Assembly (NCBI RefSeq): GCF_000943565.1
Contig: NZ_JTDW01000006.1
Span: 124,001-188,000, forward strand
Direction: 5' to 3'
DNA: 64,000 nucleotides
Source of the DNA: Neotamlana sedimentorum
GTDB taxonomy: Bacteria; Bacteroidota; Bacteroidia; Flavobacteriales; Flavobacteriaceae
Made by a program: the position numbers and the translations under genes. Position 1 is the stretch's first letter, and the number at the start of each line of letters is the position of its first letter. Below are positions 8,492-18,536 of this stretch, piece after piece. The notes beneath the pieces are model-generated. The model had not been told where the DNA came from and made no database searches. It saw only the letters and a list, made by a program, of their open reading frames with translations.

Positions 8492-9490
8492 TTACTTTAT
8501 TAGAAAATTGTTTCGAGCATGTTGTATAGCTTCATCGGTAGATGCTGCCAAAAGTACAGGTACTTCTACATAATTATCGTAAAGTAATTTTACTCTACTC
8601 ATCTTACGTTTATGGTCTACATTCATTAAATAAATAGCCAAAATACGATTTGGGTAATCGTTTGCTAATTGTTTGTAAATATAAGGATCTTGTTCACCGC
8701 TATCACCTATTAGTACAAACTTTAAATCGGGATACGTTTCCAAAAGATTTATAATTTCTTTTTGTTTTTGCGGCATGTAACCATCCTTTTTTTTAATAAA
8801 AGGCTTTGGAAAATTACGCAATACAATAGGGCCTTTAGGAAATTTATTTTTATACAAGAAATAATTTAAATAACGGTATAAATTCCAAGGACTATGGCTA
8901 ACATAAAATATTGGATTGGCTTCTTTACCAGACTTACCTCGATGTAATAAATGATAAAACTCTGGGGCACCATCTAGAGGCATTCGTTTCCCAGCTGATG
9001 TTAAAAAAGTATTGAAAACAACGCGCCATTTTAAAATTGATACTAAACCAGTATGCAAAATAGTATCATCAATATCGCTAATAACACCAAATGAAGCATT
9101 TACTGAAGGGATTAACATTTCTCCTGGAAATTTATTGTTTAATTGAATAACACGATGCTTATTTACAATTTCATAAGCAAATTCCAATTGCACCCAACCT
9201 TCAGTGTTAGCGTATGGCCTTAAATCCTCCACCGTCTCATCTAATAAAAAATACCCACGATGATTTGTTTTGGTATAAAAAAACTTATCGTCACCAACTT
9301 TAACTCTAATTTTTGCATGTTTAATTTCATCTGTTTCAAAACGTTTCCATGCATTAAAAAGTAATTTAAATGCGCCTCGTTGTTCTAAATTTATACTTTC
9401 GTCTTCAAGGGCTCGACCGCGCAAATACAAACGTTTTGTGGTTCCATAGGTTTGGAAAGCTATAATTTGTAGTGGGTCTTTTTTTAACAT
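8492..9490 (-). CDS. APP1-family phosphatase domain protein
   Basis: This is a 332-residue protein with the APP1 catalytic domain (DUF2183), named from yeast phosphatidate phosphatase App1. The HAD-like motif DIDDTILHTG lies mid-protein, followed by YVSHSPWNLYRYLNYFL and the late motif LIGDSGEQDPYIY. The N-terminal ~130 residues are beta-rich. No signal peptide is visible, so it is probably cytoplasmic. Phosphatidate as substrate is only inferred from the family. It converges with the deoxynucleoside kinase, with 14 bases between the two stop codons and no terminator seen there. Confidence 0.85.
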   Translation of the reverse strand: MLKKDPLQIIAFQTYGTTKRLYLRGRALEDESINLEQRGAFKLLFNAWKRFETDEIKHAKIRVKVGDDKFFYTKTNHRGYFLLDETVEDLRPYANTEGWVQLEFAYEIVNKHRVIQLNNKFPGEMLIPSVNASFGVISDIDDTILHTGLVSILKWRVVFNTFLTSAGKRMPLDGAPEFYHLLHRGKSGKEANPIFYVSHSPWNLYRYLNYFLYKNKFPKGPIVLRNFPKPFIKKKDGYMPQKQKEIINLLETYPDLKFVLIGDSGEQDPYIYKQLANDYPNRILAIYLMNVDHKRKMSRVKLLYDNYVEVPVLLAASTDEAIQHARNNFLIK

Positions 9491-9518
9491 TGCAACTAAA
9501 ACAAGTAGTTAAAAATAA

Positions 9519-9546
9519 AAAAACCACGATAAAAAAACGTGGCTTG
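9519..9546 (-). terminator. Terminator downstream of hppA
   Basis: On the minus strand, AAGCCACG-(A/T loop)-CGTGGTTTTTTT forms a GC-capped stem with a U-run, about 145 bases after the hppA stop. The region between (9547-9690) is AT-rich and holds no gene I can see. Confidence 0.7.
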
Positions 9547-9690
9547 ATTTTATTTTTTTATTAAACGTTATAATTCTTTAACAATATTACACTTATTTTA
9601 TAATTAATTATAATCTATAGTAAAATGAAACTACAAATTAACTTATAACAAGAAATAAAAAATTTCTTTGCTTAAGTTATTACGTTAATT

Positions 9691-12057
9691 TTATTTGTAT
9701 TTAATAACTTTTTCAACCTTTTTTTTAGGATTGTTAGCATTACTATTTAAAGCTTCAACACTTGCTATTACGTCAGCTTCAGCACCTTCAAAAGTTTCAT
9801 AATTAGTCGTCTTAACACCATTCTTATCCGTAATAGTTGTAACCACAGCCTTTACCAAATTAGCATCGACTTTAGTCATTTCAACTTTTACTTCCTTTTT
9901 AATATCAACTTGACCTGAAGCATAAGCTGAAACTGAAGCTTTATTAACTAAACTAGGAGCGATAACTAAAGCTACGACAGACATTAATTTTAGCAATATG
10001 TTTAACGAAGGGCCCGAGGTATCTTTAAATGGATCTCCTACAGTATCACCAACTACTGCTGCTTTGTGAGCATCTGTACCTTTTCTACCTTGCTCTTCAA
10101 TCGTTTTTTTTGCATTATCCCATGCACCTCCTGCATTAGATTGAAAAATTGCCATTAGTACACCACAAGTAGTTACACCTGCAAGTGTACCGCCTAACAT
10201 TTCTGGCCCACCAATAAAACCTATTGCAACAGGAACAACTATAGCTAATAAACCAGGAAAAATCATTTCTTTAATAGAAGCTTGTGTAGAAATAGCAACG
10301 CATTTATCGTATTCGGCTACACCATCGGCAGCATCGAAAATCTTCCTGTCTTCTTCTGATGCTTTGGACATATCGGAATCGTATTTACGCATAATTACTA
10401 AAGCTGCTTTTAATTCTGGAATATCTCTAAATTGACGACGTACTTCTTCAATCATGGCCATAGCTGCACGACCAACTGCATTCATAGATAAGGCTGAAAA
10501 CACGAATGGTAACATTCCACCAACCAGTAATCCGGCCATAATATTAGGTTGTGATACATCAATAGAAGTAATGCCAGCAGTTTTCATAAATGCTGCAAAA
10601 AGCGCTAGAGCAGTTAAAGCAGCCGATGCTATAGCAAACCCTTTACCAATGGCGGCCGTGGTATTTCCTACGGCATCTAATTTATCGGTACGCTCACGAA
10701 CTTCGCTGGGTAATTCGGCCATTTCAGCAATTCCACCAGCATTATCAGAAATAGGCCCGTAAGCATCAACAGCCAACTGTATTCCTGTATTAGCTAACAT
10801 TCCTACCGCCGCAATAGCAATACCATACAAACCCGCATAATGGTGCGAAACTAAAATTGCGGCAGCAATTAAAATTATTGGAATTGCAGTAGACATCATA
10901 CCAATACCTAAACCGGCTATTATATTTGTTGCAGAACCTGTTTCGGATTGTTTTACAATAGAATTTACTGGTTTCTTTCCAGTTCCTGTGTAGTATTCGG
11001 TTACCTTGCCAACTGCTAATCCAGCAACTAATCCTGCGAGTACCGCAAAAAAAACACCTATTGCTCCATGTTCTAGCCCTTCAGTGTCTTCGGGAATAAA
11101 GCTATCTATTATAAAATAAGAAGCAATTAACATTAAAGCTGCAGAACCAAATTCGCCAATATTTAATGCTGTTTGAGGATTCCCCCCATCTTTAACTTTT
11201 ACGAAAAATGTTCCTATAATGGACATTATAATACCAACAGCTGCCAGCACAAGCGGTAAGTATACAGCACCAATACCATTTGCCACATCGGGAGTTATTA
11301 TAAATGCCCCTAATACCATAGTGCCAATTATTGAACCTACATACGACTCAAATAAATCGGCTCCCATTCCTGCAACATCACCAACATTATCTCCAACATT
11401 ATCTGCAATTGTGGCGGGGTTTAAAGGGTGATCTTCGGGTATTCCAGCTTCAACCTTACCTACCAAATCTGCCCCTACATCGGCAGCTTTTGTGTAAATA
11501 CCACCACCAACACGCGCAAAAAGCGCGATAGAGGATGCACCAAGTGAAAATCCCGATAAAACATTTAAAACTTCGTTTAAGCCCCAGCCCATTTCGCTAT
11601 AAATCATAAATAGACCGCTTAAACCTAATACGCCAAGCCCTACAACCCCAAGTCCCATTACAGCACCTCCAGCAAAAGCCACTTCTAAAGCTTTTCCTAA
11701 AGAAGTTCTTGCAGCACTTGTAGTACGTACGTTTGCTTTTGTAGCGACCTTCATACCTATAAATCCTGCTAAAGCAGAACAAATGGCACCCACTACAAAC
11801 GAGATCGCCACCATACCGTTAGAACCCTCTTCATTTGATCCTTTAAAAAATAAAAGAATAGCTACTCCAACTACAAAGATTGAAAGTATTTTGTACTCAG
11901 CTTTTAGAAAAGACATGGCTCCATCTGCAATGTTTTTAGCAATACGCTTCATTTTATCATCACCTTGGTCTTGTTTGTTTACCCAAGCACTTTTAATAAA
12001 AACAAATATTAGAGCTAACACTCCGAAAAGTGGTAAGAATTTTAGAATATTTTCCAT
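9691..12057 (-). CDS. hppA: Membrane-bound ion-pumping pyrophosphatase, K+-dependent type
   Basis: This enzyme couples pyrophosphate hydrolysis to H+ and/or Na+ export across the inner membrane. The 788-residue protein is a multi-helix membrane protein with the substrate motifs [13 protein letters not shown] and [20 protein letters not shown]. The sequence [10 protein letters not shown] has Ala where K+-independent enzymes have Lys, so this is the K+-dependent subfamily. Whether Na+ or H+ is pumped cannot be settled by eye. The C-terminal ~70 residues, rich in Lys, Val and Glu, extend beyond the core and are seen in Bacteroidota relatives. The soluble pyrophosphatase gene lies upstream on the same strand, separated by a terminator. 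Confidence 0.95.
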   Translation of the reverse strand: MENILKFLPLFGVLALIFVFIKSAWVNKQDQGDDKMKRIAKNIADGAMSFLKAEYKILSIFVVGVAILLFFKGSNEEGSNGMVAISFVVGAICSALAGFIGMKVATKANVRTTSAARTSLGKALEVAFAGGAVMGLGVVGLGVLGLSGLFMIYSEMGWGLNEVLNVLSGFSLGASSIALFARVGGGIYTKAADVGADLVGKVEAGIPEDHPLNPATIADNVGDNVGDVAGMGADLFESYVGSIIGTMVLGAFIITPDVANGIGAVYLPLVLAAVGIIMSIIGTFFVKVKDGGNPQTALNIGEFGSAALMLIASYFIIDSFIPEDTEGLEHGAIGVFFAVLAGLVAGLAVGKVTEYYTGTGKKPVNSIVKQSETGSATNIIAGLGIGMMSTAIPIILIAAAILVSHHYAGLYGIAIAAVGMLANTGIQLAVDAYGPISDNAGGIAEMAELPSEVRERTDKLDAVGNTTAAIGKGFAIASAALTALALFAAFMKTAGITSIDVSQPNIMAGLLVGGMLPFVFSALSMNAVGRAAMAMIEEVRRQFRDIPELKAALVIMRKYDSDMSKASEEDRKIFDAADGVAEYDKCVAISTQASIKEMIFPGLLAIVVPVAIGFIGGPEMLGGTLAGVTTCGVLMAIFQSNAGGAWDNAKKTIEEQGRKGTDAHKAAVVGDTVGDPFKDTSGPSLNILLKLMSVVALVIAPSLVNKASVSAYASGQVDIKKEVKVEMTKVDANLVKAVVTTITDKNGVKTTNYETFEGAEADVIASVEALNSNANNPKKKVEKVIKYK

Positions 12058-12360
12058 ACGGTTAGTTGGTTTTAATTAACAATTAATTCTTGTTCAAAGC
12101 TCTAAAATAGAAAAATAAAATTTATAAAAAAAAAGGTGATTATCTAAAAATATATCATTTTTAATTTACTTAAATTAATAATTCAATATTTTACTGACCA
12201 ATATCAGTAATTTTAATATTTTATTATTGAGTTTTCTAATACCCAGTCTAGTTACAATAAAATAAAACTATTAAGTTTAACTTTTATTCAAAAAAAAAGC
12301 CATCCTAAAAAAGATGGCTTTTCAATATTTTTATTTTATATAGATTAAATTTATATCAAC
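12058..12360. other. Intergenic region between ppa and hppA
   Basis: About 300 bases of very AT-rich DNA. It contains the ppa terminator (12292-12322) and presumably the hppA promoter. I could not find a full TTG/TAnnTTTG pair for hppA. No small gene or structured RNA stands out. Confidence 0.5.
12292..12322 (-). terminator. Terminator downstream of ppa
   Basis: AAAAGCCATC, an A-rich loop, then GATGGCTTTT form a 10-bp stem flanked by an A-run on the plus strand, which gives a strong U-run on the minus strand. It lies about 40 bases after the ppa stop. Confidence 0.8.
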
Positions 12361-12888
12361 TTAAATAGTAAAAGTACGTTTTTTCTTGTGTTCGCTATCA
12401 TCGTAACGTTGCACACATTCGTTATAAATTTTAACGGCTTCTTCTGCATTTCCCCAACCACCAACATCTACTTTTTTCTTTTCTAAATCTTTGTAAACTT
12501 GAAAAAAATGTTCAATTTCTTTTAAACGGTGCGGATTTAAATCAACAATATCAGCACGCTTGTTCCAAACAGGATCTGAAACTGGTACACAAATAATTTT
12601 TTCATCTGGTCCTTTTTCATCCGTCATATGGAAAACCCCAATTGGACGTACTTCCATTACAACCATTGGATATGAAGGCTCTGTAGATAACACTAAAACA
12701 TCAAGCGGATCTTGATCTAAAGCTAAGGTTTCTGGTATAAAACCATAATCTCCAGGATACATCATTGATGAAAATAACGTTCTATCAAAGCGAATTTTAT
12801 GCAATGTAAAATCGTATTCATACTTATTTCGACTGCCTTTTGGTATTTCAATTAAAACATCAAAAGTTATAGATTTTTTTTTACTCAT
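12361..12888 (-). CDS. ppa: Soluble inorganic pyrophosphatase, family I
   Basis: The enzyme hydrolyses cytoplasmic pyrophosphate to phosphate and drives biosynthetic reactions. The 175-residue protein shows the family I motifs EIPKGSRNKYEYD, YPGDYGFIPET and DQDPLDVLVL (the metal-binding aspartates), and the late AEEAVKIYNECVQRYD helix. The length is normal. It has its own promoter and terminator although the membrane pyrophosphatase lies next to it on the same strand. Confidence 0.97.
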   Translation of the reverse strand: MSKKKSITFDVLIEIPKGSRNKYEYDFTLHKIRFDRTLFSSMMYPGDYGFIPETLALDQDPLDVLVLSTEPSYPMVVMEVRPIGVFHMTDEKGPDEKIICVPVSDPVWNKRADIVDLNPHRLKEIEHFFQVYKDLEKKKVDVGGWGNAEEAVKIYNECVQRYDDSEHKKKRTFTI

Positions 12889-12943
12889 AACTTAAAGAAT
12901 ATGCTGTTATAGATTTGTGATTAATTTAGATTGGTTTAAGTGA

Positions 12944-12974
12944 CAAATGTAAACAACGCTATAGCATTTAACAA
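12944..12974 (-). promoter_or_regulatory. Promoter of ppa
   Basis: On the minus strand: TTG (12974-12972), 20 bases, TACATTTG (12951-12944), a full match to the Bacteroidota consensus. Transcription would start near 12937, giving a ~50-base leader. Confidence 0.6.
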
Positions 12975-13098
12975 CAAAAGGCCGTTTTTTATATATTATT
13001 TAAGTACTATAACGATATAGTTTTGAGCATACAAGAAACTTTAACTTTAAAATGCATAACTATTCATTATATTGTAACAAATTTTTAAAGAAAATATA

Positions 13099-15327
13099 AT
13101 GCGTAATTATTTTGTACTTATAATTATTGTTTTAAGTCCATTACTTAATGCCCAAACACAACCTTGGCAAGGCAAATTTGAACCCATAGATAATTTAATA
13201 GCACCAGCAAATAATTACAGAACTGCAAGTGGCGCACCTGGTAAAGATTACTGGCAACAACGCGCCAATTATAAAATTAAAGCCAATATTAACGAAAAAA
13301 CAAACGTACTTTCTGGCGAAGAAGTCATTACATACTTTAATAATTCGCCCGACAATTTAAGTTACGTCTGGATTCAATTAGAGCAAAACGTTAATAAAAA
13401 AGGCAACGAAGATTTCGGTTCTATAAATAACCCCGTTAAAGATTCTATAACCACCCAAAACATGCAACGCTTAACGCGTGTGGTAGATTTTCCTGCGGGT
13501 TATACTATTAAATCTATAACGGATGGCAATGGTAAAACTTTAAATACCATTATTAACAATACCATGATGAAGATAAAGTTAAATACGGTTTTAAAACCTG
13601 GTGAATCGGCAACATTTAGTATTTCTTGGTCTTACCCAATTACCGATAGAAGCATGTATCGTCTTTCTCGCGAAGGTTACGAATACTTTCCAGAGGATGA
13701 CAACTCCAGTTATTTAATGGCACATTGGTTTCCAAGAATGGCTGTTTATAACGACACCGAAGGATGGCAAAACCAACAATTTCAAAAATTAGGTGAATTT
13801 GCTTTAGAATTTGGAGACTATGATGTAGAAATTACTGTTCCTGCTGACCATATTGTTGCTGCCACCGGAATGTTAGAAAATAGTGAATCTGTTTTAACTA
13901 AAACACAGCGTAAACGTTTAGAGAAAGCTAAAAAAACCTTCGATAACCCTATGATGATTATCACCAAGGAAGAAGCTATCGAAAACGAATCGTCGAAAAC
14001 AACGAAACAAAAAACCTGGAAATTTAAAGCAAAAAACGTACGCGATTTTGCCTTTGCTTCTTCGAGAAAATTCTTGTGGGATGCCCAAGCTGTTAAACTA
14101 GAATCCAACACAGTTTTAGCCATGTCTTTTTATCCAAAAGAAGGATTACCTGTTTGGAAAGACAACTCCACAATTGCTGTAAAACATGCTTTAGAAGTTT
14201 ACTCTGAAGCAACTTTCGATTATCCTTATCCTGTTTGTATTTCGGTTAATACATCAAATATTGGAATGGAATTTCCTATGATAAGTTTTAATGGTGGCAG
14301 ACCAGACAAAAACGGAAATATTAGTGAACGCGCTAAACAAGGGATGTTAAGCACCATTATTCATGAAGTTGGCCACAACTGGTTCCCGATGATTGTGAGT
14401 TCGGACGAGCGCAAATGGATGTGGATGGACGAAGGCTTAAACACCTTTTTACACCAACGCACACTAGAAGAACGTTATCCTGATTTTAATCATGTAACTC
14501 CAAAAGTTATCGCACCATTTATGAGTGGCGATAAAAACATTTTAAGACCAATAATGACGACGTCCGACAACGAATTATTCAATCAATTTGGTAGAAACTT
14601 TTACGTAAAACCAACTGTTGGATTACAAATGCTACGTAATACCATTATTGGAAAAGAGCTTTTTGATGAAGCTTTTAAAGAATATGCCAACCGCTGGAAA
14701 TACAAACATCCTAACCCGAGCGATTTGTTTAGAACACTTGAAGATGCAACTGCTACCGATTTAGACTGGTTTATAAGAGGTTGGTTTTTTACCACAGACC
14801 ATGTTGACATGGAGCTAAGCAATGTAAAATGGTTTAAAGTTTTTGAAGAAAACACCAATATTGAAGATAAAAACAAAACCTTGAAAACTAAAATTACAGC
14901 TAATGGCACAAATTCTAACGCAGAAGCACAAAATTTCAGTAATGGCCCTGAGTATATAAACATGATTGAAACGCCTGATAAAGATTACGGCCAATTTTTA
15001 TCAAGATTAAACGAAAAAGAAGTTAGAAAACAACTTTCTGGTAAAAACATCTATGAAATTACAGTGAAGAATCGAGGCGGCCTAGTAATGCCCGTTATTA
15101 TTGAATGGACCTTTACTGATGGCTCTAAAGAAATAGATAAACTTCCTGCCGAAGTTTGGCGTAGAAACGAATATGAAATTCAGCATACTTTTATAAAAGA
15201 CAAACAAGTAGCCAAAATAAATTTAGACCCAAATTTAGAGCTCGCCGACACTGATATGCAAAACAACGTTTTTCCTAAAAGCAAAACCCAATCAGAATTT
15301 AACACTTTTAAGTCTAAACAAAAATAA
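13099..15327 (+). CDS. Secreted M1-family metallopeptidase
   Basis: This is a 742-residue zinc aminopeptidase-like protein with a signal peptide (MRNYFVLIIIVLSPLLNAQ). The zinc site is HEVGH at residues 422-426 plus Glu445 in MDEGLNTF, the HExxH-x18-E spacing of family M1. The upstream GMEFPM replaces the canonical GAMEN exopeptidase motif, as in other Bacteroidota members annotated M1 peptidase, so aminopeptidase specificity is uncertain. It has an N-terminal beta domain (~40-230). A TAGTTTTG box at 13018-13025 is a candidate -7 element. A lipoprotein gene follows after 9 bases. Confidence 0.92.
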   Translation: MRNYFVLIIIVLSPLLNAQTQPWQGKFEPIDNLIAPANNYRTASGAPGKDYWQQRANYKIKANINEKTNVLSGEEVITYFNNSPDNLSYVWIQLEQNVNKKGNEDFGSINNPVKDSITTQNMQRLTRVVDFPAGYTIKSITDGNGKTLNTIINNTMMKIKLNTVLKPGESATFSISWSYPITDRSMYRLSREGYEYFPEDDNSSYLMAHWFPRMAVYNDTEGWQNQQFQKLGEFALEFGDYDVEITVPADHIVAATGMLENSESVLTKTQRKRLEKAKKTFDNPMMIITKEEAIENESSKTTKQKTWKFKAKNVRDFAFASSRKFLWDAQAVKLESNTVLAMSFYPKEGLPVWKDNSTIAVKHALEVYSEATFDYPYPVCISVNTSNIGMEFPMISFNGGRPDKNGNISERAKQGMLSTIIHEVGHNWFPMIVSSDERKWMWMDEGLNTFLHQRTLEERYPDFNHVTPKVIAPFMSGDKNILRPIMTTSDNELFNQFGRNFYVKPTVGLQMLRNTIIGKELFDEAFKEYANRWKYKHPNPSDLFRTLEDATATDLDWFIRGWFFTTDHVDMELSNVKWFKVFEENTNIEDKNKTLKTKITANGTNSNAEAQNFSNGPEYINMIETPDKDYGQFLSRLNEKEVRKQLSGKNIYEITVKNRGGLVMPVIIEWTFTDGSKEIDKLPAEVWRRNEYEIQHTFIKDKQVAKINLDPNLELADTDMQNNVFPKSKTQSEFNTFKSKQK

Positions 15328-15336
15328 ATCGATCCT

Positions 15337-15960
15337 TTGAAGCCGTTTAAAACCTTAAGCATAATTTTTGTAATTACAGTTTTGGCAGCTTGCAATCAAA
15401 ATAAAATACAAACTGGAGATATTGTTTTTAGAAGTGTTATAAATACTGAATTATCTGAAGCAATTAACGAGGTTACGCAAACCGCAAAAAAAAGCAATTA
15501 TACCCATATTGGGGTTTGCGAAGTTTTAAACAACATTGTTTATGTATATCATTCCGATAGTGATACTGGAGTTGTAAAAGAAACAATTGAAGAATTTTAC
15601 ACTTCTGAAAAAAACGATTATTTGGTAGACTTGTTTCGAGTAAAAAACATTAGTAACCTCCAAATACAGCAAGCACTGCAAAAAGCAAAAACTCTCGTTG
15701 GACAGCCATATAACTTTACGTATATTTTAGAAGATGAAGGCTATTATTGCTCGGAATATATTTACGAAGTTTTTAAAAACGATTCGGTTTTCACCCTAGA
15801 ACCTATGACTTTTAAAAACCCTAAAACCAAAACGTTTCACCAAGGATGGATTAAGCATTACAACAACTTAGGGATTCCTATTCCAGAAGCTAAACTAGGC
15901 TGTAACCCAAACGGCATGGCAAATAACAACCGTTTAGAATTTATGGGTGCTATTAAATAA
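15337..15960 (+). CDS. YiiX-like permuted NlpC/P60 cysteine hydrolase, lipoprotein
   Basis: This is a 207-residue predicted lipoprotein. The only start that keeps the lipoprotein signal is TTG at 15337 (MKPFKTLSIIFVITVLAAC, lipobox LAAC). The features GDIVFRSV, YTHIGVCEV with its conserved His, and YYCSEYIYEVF with the CSE motif match the YiiX/YebB group of permuted papain-like hydrolases. These may act on peptidoglycan or lipids; the substrate is unknown. It follows the M1 peptidase by 9 bases and is probably cotranscribed. Its stop codon is 2 bases from the stop of the converging DUF5686 gene, with no terminator between. Confidence 0.82.
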   Translation: MKPFKTLSIIFVITVLAACNQNKIQTGDIVFRSVINTELSEAINEVTQTAKKSNYTHIGVCEVLNNIVYVYHSDSDTGVVKETIEEFYTSEKNDYLVDLFRVKNISNLQIQQALQKAKTLVGQPYNFTYILEDEGYYCSEYIYEVFKNDSVFTLEPMTFKNPKTKTFHQGWIKHYNNLGIPIPEAKLGCNPNGMANNNRLEFMGAIK

Positions 15961-15962
15961 TT

Positions 15963-18473
15963 TTAAAAATCGAATCCGAAACTACCTGTAATGCCAAATT
16001 TCCTAGCATTAGGATAAGCCAATTCATCTTTATAATTCCCTCTAAAATTAAAGTCGATTCTAAACACCTTAAAAATATTGCCAATTCCTAAGCTATATTC
16101 GTAATAAGGCTCGTTATTAGGAGCAATAAGCCGGATATTATTGGGATTTGAAGGCACATTATTTAAATCGATATTAGCTTGAGAAATGTCGCCCCAAGCA
16201 CCTCGAATACTAACAATTTCTCTTAAATTTAAGTTTCTCAAAAGTGGGATTCGTGAAAATAAACGTCCGTTAAAATTATGCTGAAAATGAAAAGATGCAT
16301 AAGTATCGGTTACAAATTCGTAAAAATCTAACTGAGAAAAGGTGTTATAAATTGAAAAATAAGATTGGTTACCAGGAATAACGCTTAATAAACCTAGTGG
16401 TACTTCACCAAAAGTTTTACCAGCTTCAATCGTAGTTGTTAAACGCCCAAAACCACCAATTTGCCAAGGTTGAATGTATGAAAATTGCAATTTAGTATAA
16501 TCGAAATCACTATCAAAAACACCTTTATCTCCACGAGAAACTTGAGCGAACAAACTAGGAAAATCGTCGTTTGCTACTCTGCGTTCAACACCAAAACCTG
16601 TCATTTTTCTTTTTGGGTAATAAGACAAGGATAACGAGCTTTCAAATTGTTTAATTTCTGAAGCTATACCACCATCGGGTGTATTATAATCTAAACTAAA
16701 GGTTGGTGATGCCGACTCTAAAGTTCTATAATTTCCGGAGACTCTAAATATAACATTTCTCCAAGGTTCGGCTTCAATAGCTAAACTACTTAAATTTATA
16801 GACGTTAATTTATCGTTAGTACTGGTACCAACTACAGAAGAGGACGCTAAACTTCGTCCCAAAACATCGGTACTTGTTGTTAGACTCGCTCCTATTTGTT
16901 CTACATCACGCCGGTTTCCTCCCGAAATTATTAATCGGCTTTTTTTATCGAGTAGCCATTTACCGGAAATTCCGTATTTAACCTTGTCGTCACGAAAGCC
17001 ATAGGCTGTAAAACCTTCTAATCGCCACAAATCGTTCGGTCCAAAATACGTTCGTCCACCGGCTCGTAAACGCAAGCCTTCAACTTCGTTAAACCCGAAA
17101 GTTGAAAAAATGGGTCCGTAATCCAACGGAAGCGTGTTAAACTCAATGTAACCCGACGCCAAAATACTTCCTAAATTATAAAGACGTTGAAACTTTTTTA
17201 CTGTTTTTAAGGTGTCTAACATTTTGTAAACGCCTTTTTCGTCTTTATTTAATTCTTCTAAACGGTTATTTGCCCAAAACTCGTCGTCACGATGGTAAAT
17301 ATCTTTATCGAAATTATAAACTTCGGTATCATAGAATTTTTTATCCTTTTCAATATCAAACTTATAATTATTGTAAATCGTAGTTCGCTTACCATAAATT
17401 CCACGTGCTTTATCTTTTTTACTAAATGAGAAATCACTCATCATATAATCGCGTTTTACTAAAAAAAGCGAATCGGTTAACACCTCAAATTCTTGTTCAA
17501 TATAAATATCTTTTACCCAGTTTATATTGGCACTTTTTGATGCTTGAAGGTTTATTTCTTTTATCGCGTAAGTTGTATCGGCTACCCAAAAATCGCCTTT
17601 AAACGTTAGCTCGTTTTTACGGCGCGGGTAATACACAATATTGTAGCACCATTTGTTATCGATAAAAGCACTATCGGTTAACACATAGTTGTAGGTTGCT
17701 ATTCCTGTTCTTGAAAGCGGACTTACAAAACTCTTATCAAAAAACTTAAGATAATTGTCGTAAACGCTAAAATCGTTATATAAATCGTTTACAAAATCGA
17801 TTATTATTTGGTTGTCGCTAAATCCTGAATTTTTATTTCCTTCAAGAACTTCTTTTATTTTATTTAATCGATTATCTCCATAAACTTTAGAAACAGCTTC
17901 GTTAATAAACATTGGCAAATAAGCCTTTCCTGTAACGTTTGAAGTATCTACATGATTAAAAACAAATTCCATGCCTTTAAACAAGTTACTTTTCATTAAC
18001 GTACTATCTATAGAATTAATATCGAATTCTACTTTTTCGTATTTATCGTATTGATATTGCTTAAACTGTTTTAAGCCATTGCTTCGTTTATGCTCCCATA
18101 TTTTTCGAAGTAAATCGATAGCGGGATTATTTTTTTTCGATTGCTTCCCTGTAAAAATAACAACCTGATCGAGCTGACTGGTTTCTTCTTTTAAAATAAA
18201 TTTTAAATCGTAATTTACCTTTTTCTCTAATTGAATATTTAATGTTTCATACCCAATAAATGACACTGTTAAGTCACTCCAATTCTCATCAGATTCTAAA
18301 TAGAACTTCCCATTCTCGTCGGTAATGGTACCTTGAGTAGAGCCTTTAAAAATAACATTAGCAAATGATACAGGTTGTTCGAATTCATCGAAAACGTAAC
18401 CACTTACTTTGGTTTGAGATAGAGCGGAAAAAATTCCTATAAAAAAAAGGACAAATAGTAATTTAAAATTCAT
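15963..18473 (-). CDS. DUF5686 outer membrane protein with carboxypeptidase-regulatory-like domain
   Basis: This is an 836-residue Bacteroidota outer membrane protein of unknown function. The start used is ATG at 18473 (MNFKLLFVLFFIGIFSALSQ); an in-frame ATG at 18491 would add MKFFCI, but that stretch coincides with the stem and U-run of a terminator. Order of parts: signal peptide, CarboxypepD_reg-like domain (~20-105, VSGYVFDEFEQPVSFANV), a DUF5686 region beginning NPAIDLLRKIWEHKRSNG, then a predicted beta-barrel ending GITGSFGFDF with a terminal Phe. It is downstream of pdhB but functionally unrelated as far as can be seen. Confidence 0.88.
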   Translation of the reverse strand: MNFKLLFVLFFIGIFSALSQTKVSGYVFDEFEQPVSFANVIFKGSTQGTITDENGKFYLESDENWSDLTVSFIGYETLNIQLEKKVNYDLKFILKEETSQLDQVVIFTGKQSKKNNPAIDLLRKIWEHKRSNGLKQFKQYQYDKYEKVEFDINSIDSTLMKSNLFKGMEFVFNHVDTSNVTGKAYLPMFINEAVSKVYGDNRLNKIKEVLEGNKNSGFSDNQIIIDFVNDLYNDFSVYDNYLKFFDKSFVSPLSRTGIATYNYVLTDSAFIDNKWCYNIVYYPRRKNELTFKGDFWVADTTYAIKEINLQASKSANINWVKDIYIEQEFEVLTDSLFLVKRDYMMSDFSFSKKDKARGIYGKRTTIYNNYKFDIEKDKKFYDTEVYNFDKDIYHRDDEFWANNRLEELNKDEKGVYKMLDTLKTVKKFQRLYNLGSILASGYIEFNTLPLDYGPIFSTFGFNEVEGLRLRAGGRTYFGPNDLWRLEGFTAYGFRDDKVKYGISGKWLLDKKSRLIISGGNRRDVEQIGASLTTSTDVLGRSLASSSVVGTSTNDKLTSINLSSLAIEAEPWRNVIFRVSGNYRTLESASPTFSLDYNTPDGGIASEIKQFESSLSLSYYPKRKMTGFGVERRVANDDFPSLFAQVSRGDKGVFDSDFDYTKLQFSYIQPWQIGGFGRLTTTIEAGKTFGEVPLGLLSVIPGNQSYFSIYNTFSQLDFYEFVTDTYASFHFQHNFNGRLFSRIPLLRNLNLREIVSIRGAWGDISQANIDLNNVPSNPNNIRLIAPNNEPYYEYSLGIGNIFKVFRIDFNFRGNYKDELAYPNARKFGITGSFGFDF

Positions 18474-18477
18474 AATA

Positions 18478-18514
18478 CAAAAAAACTTCATCAACAATAA
18501 TGCCGATGAAGTTC
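18478..18514 (-). terminator. Terminator after pdhB, abutting the next start codon
   Basis: On the minus strand, AACTTCATC (18513-18505), a 12-base loop, GATGAAGTT and a run of seven T form a classic terminator 23 bases after pdhB. The U-run ends about five bases before the ATG of the DUF5686 gene at 18473. Confidence 0.75.
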
Positions 18515-18536
18515 ATATAACGTAAAAAAATACAAT

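Noticed and set aside
11219-11531. Two overlapping plus-strand ORFs opposite hppA
   Set aside because: They are antisense shadows of a well-conserved membrane pyrophosphatase and show low-complexity, non-protein-like composition.
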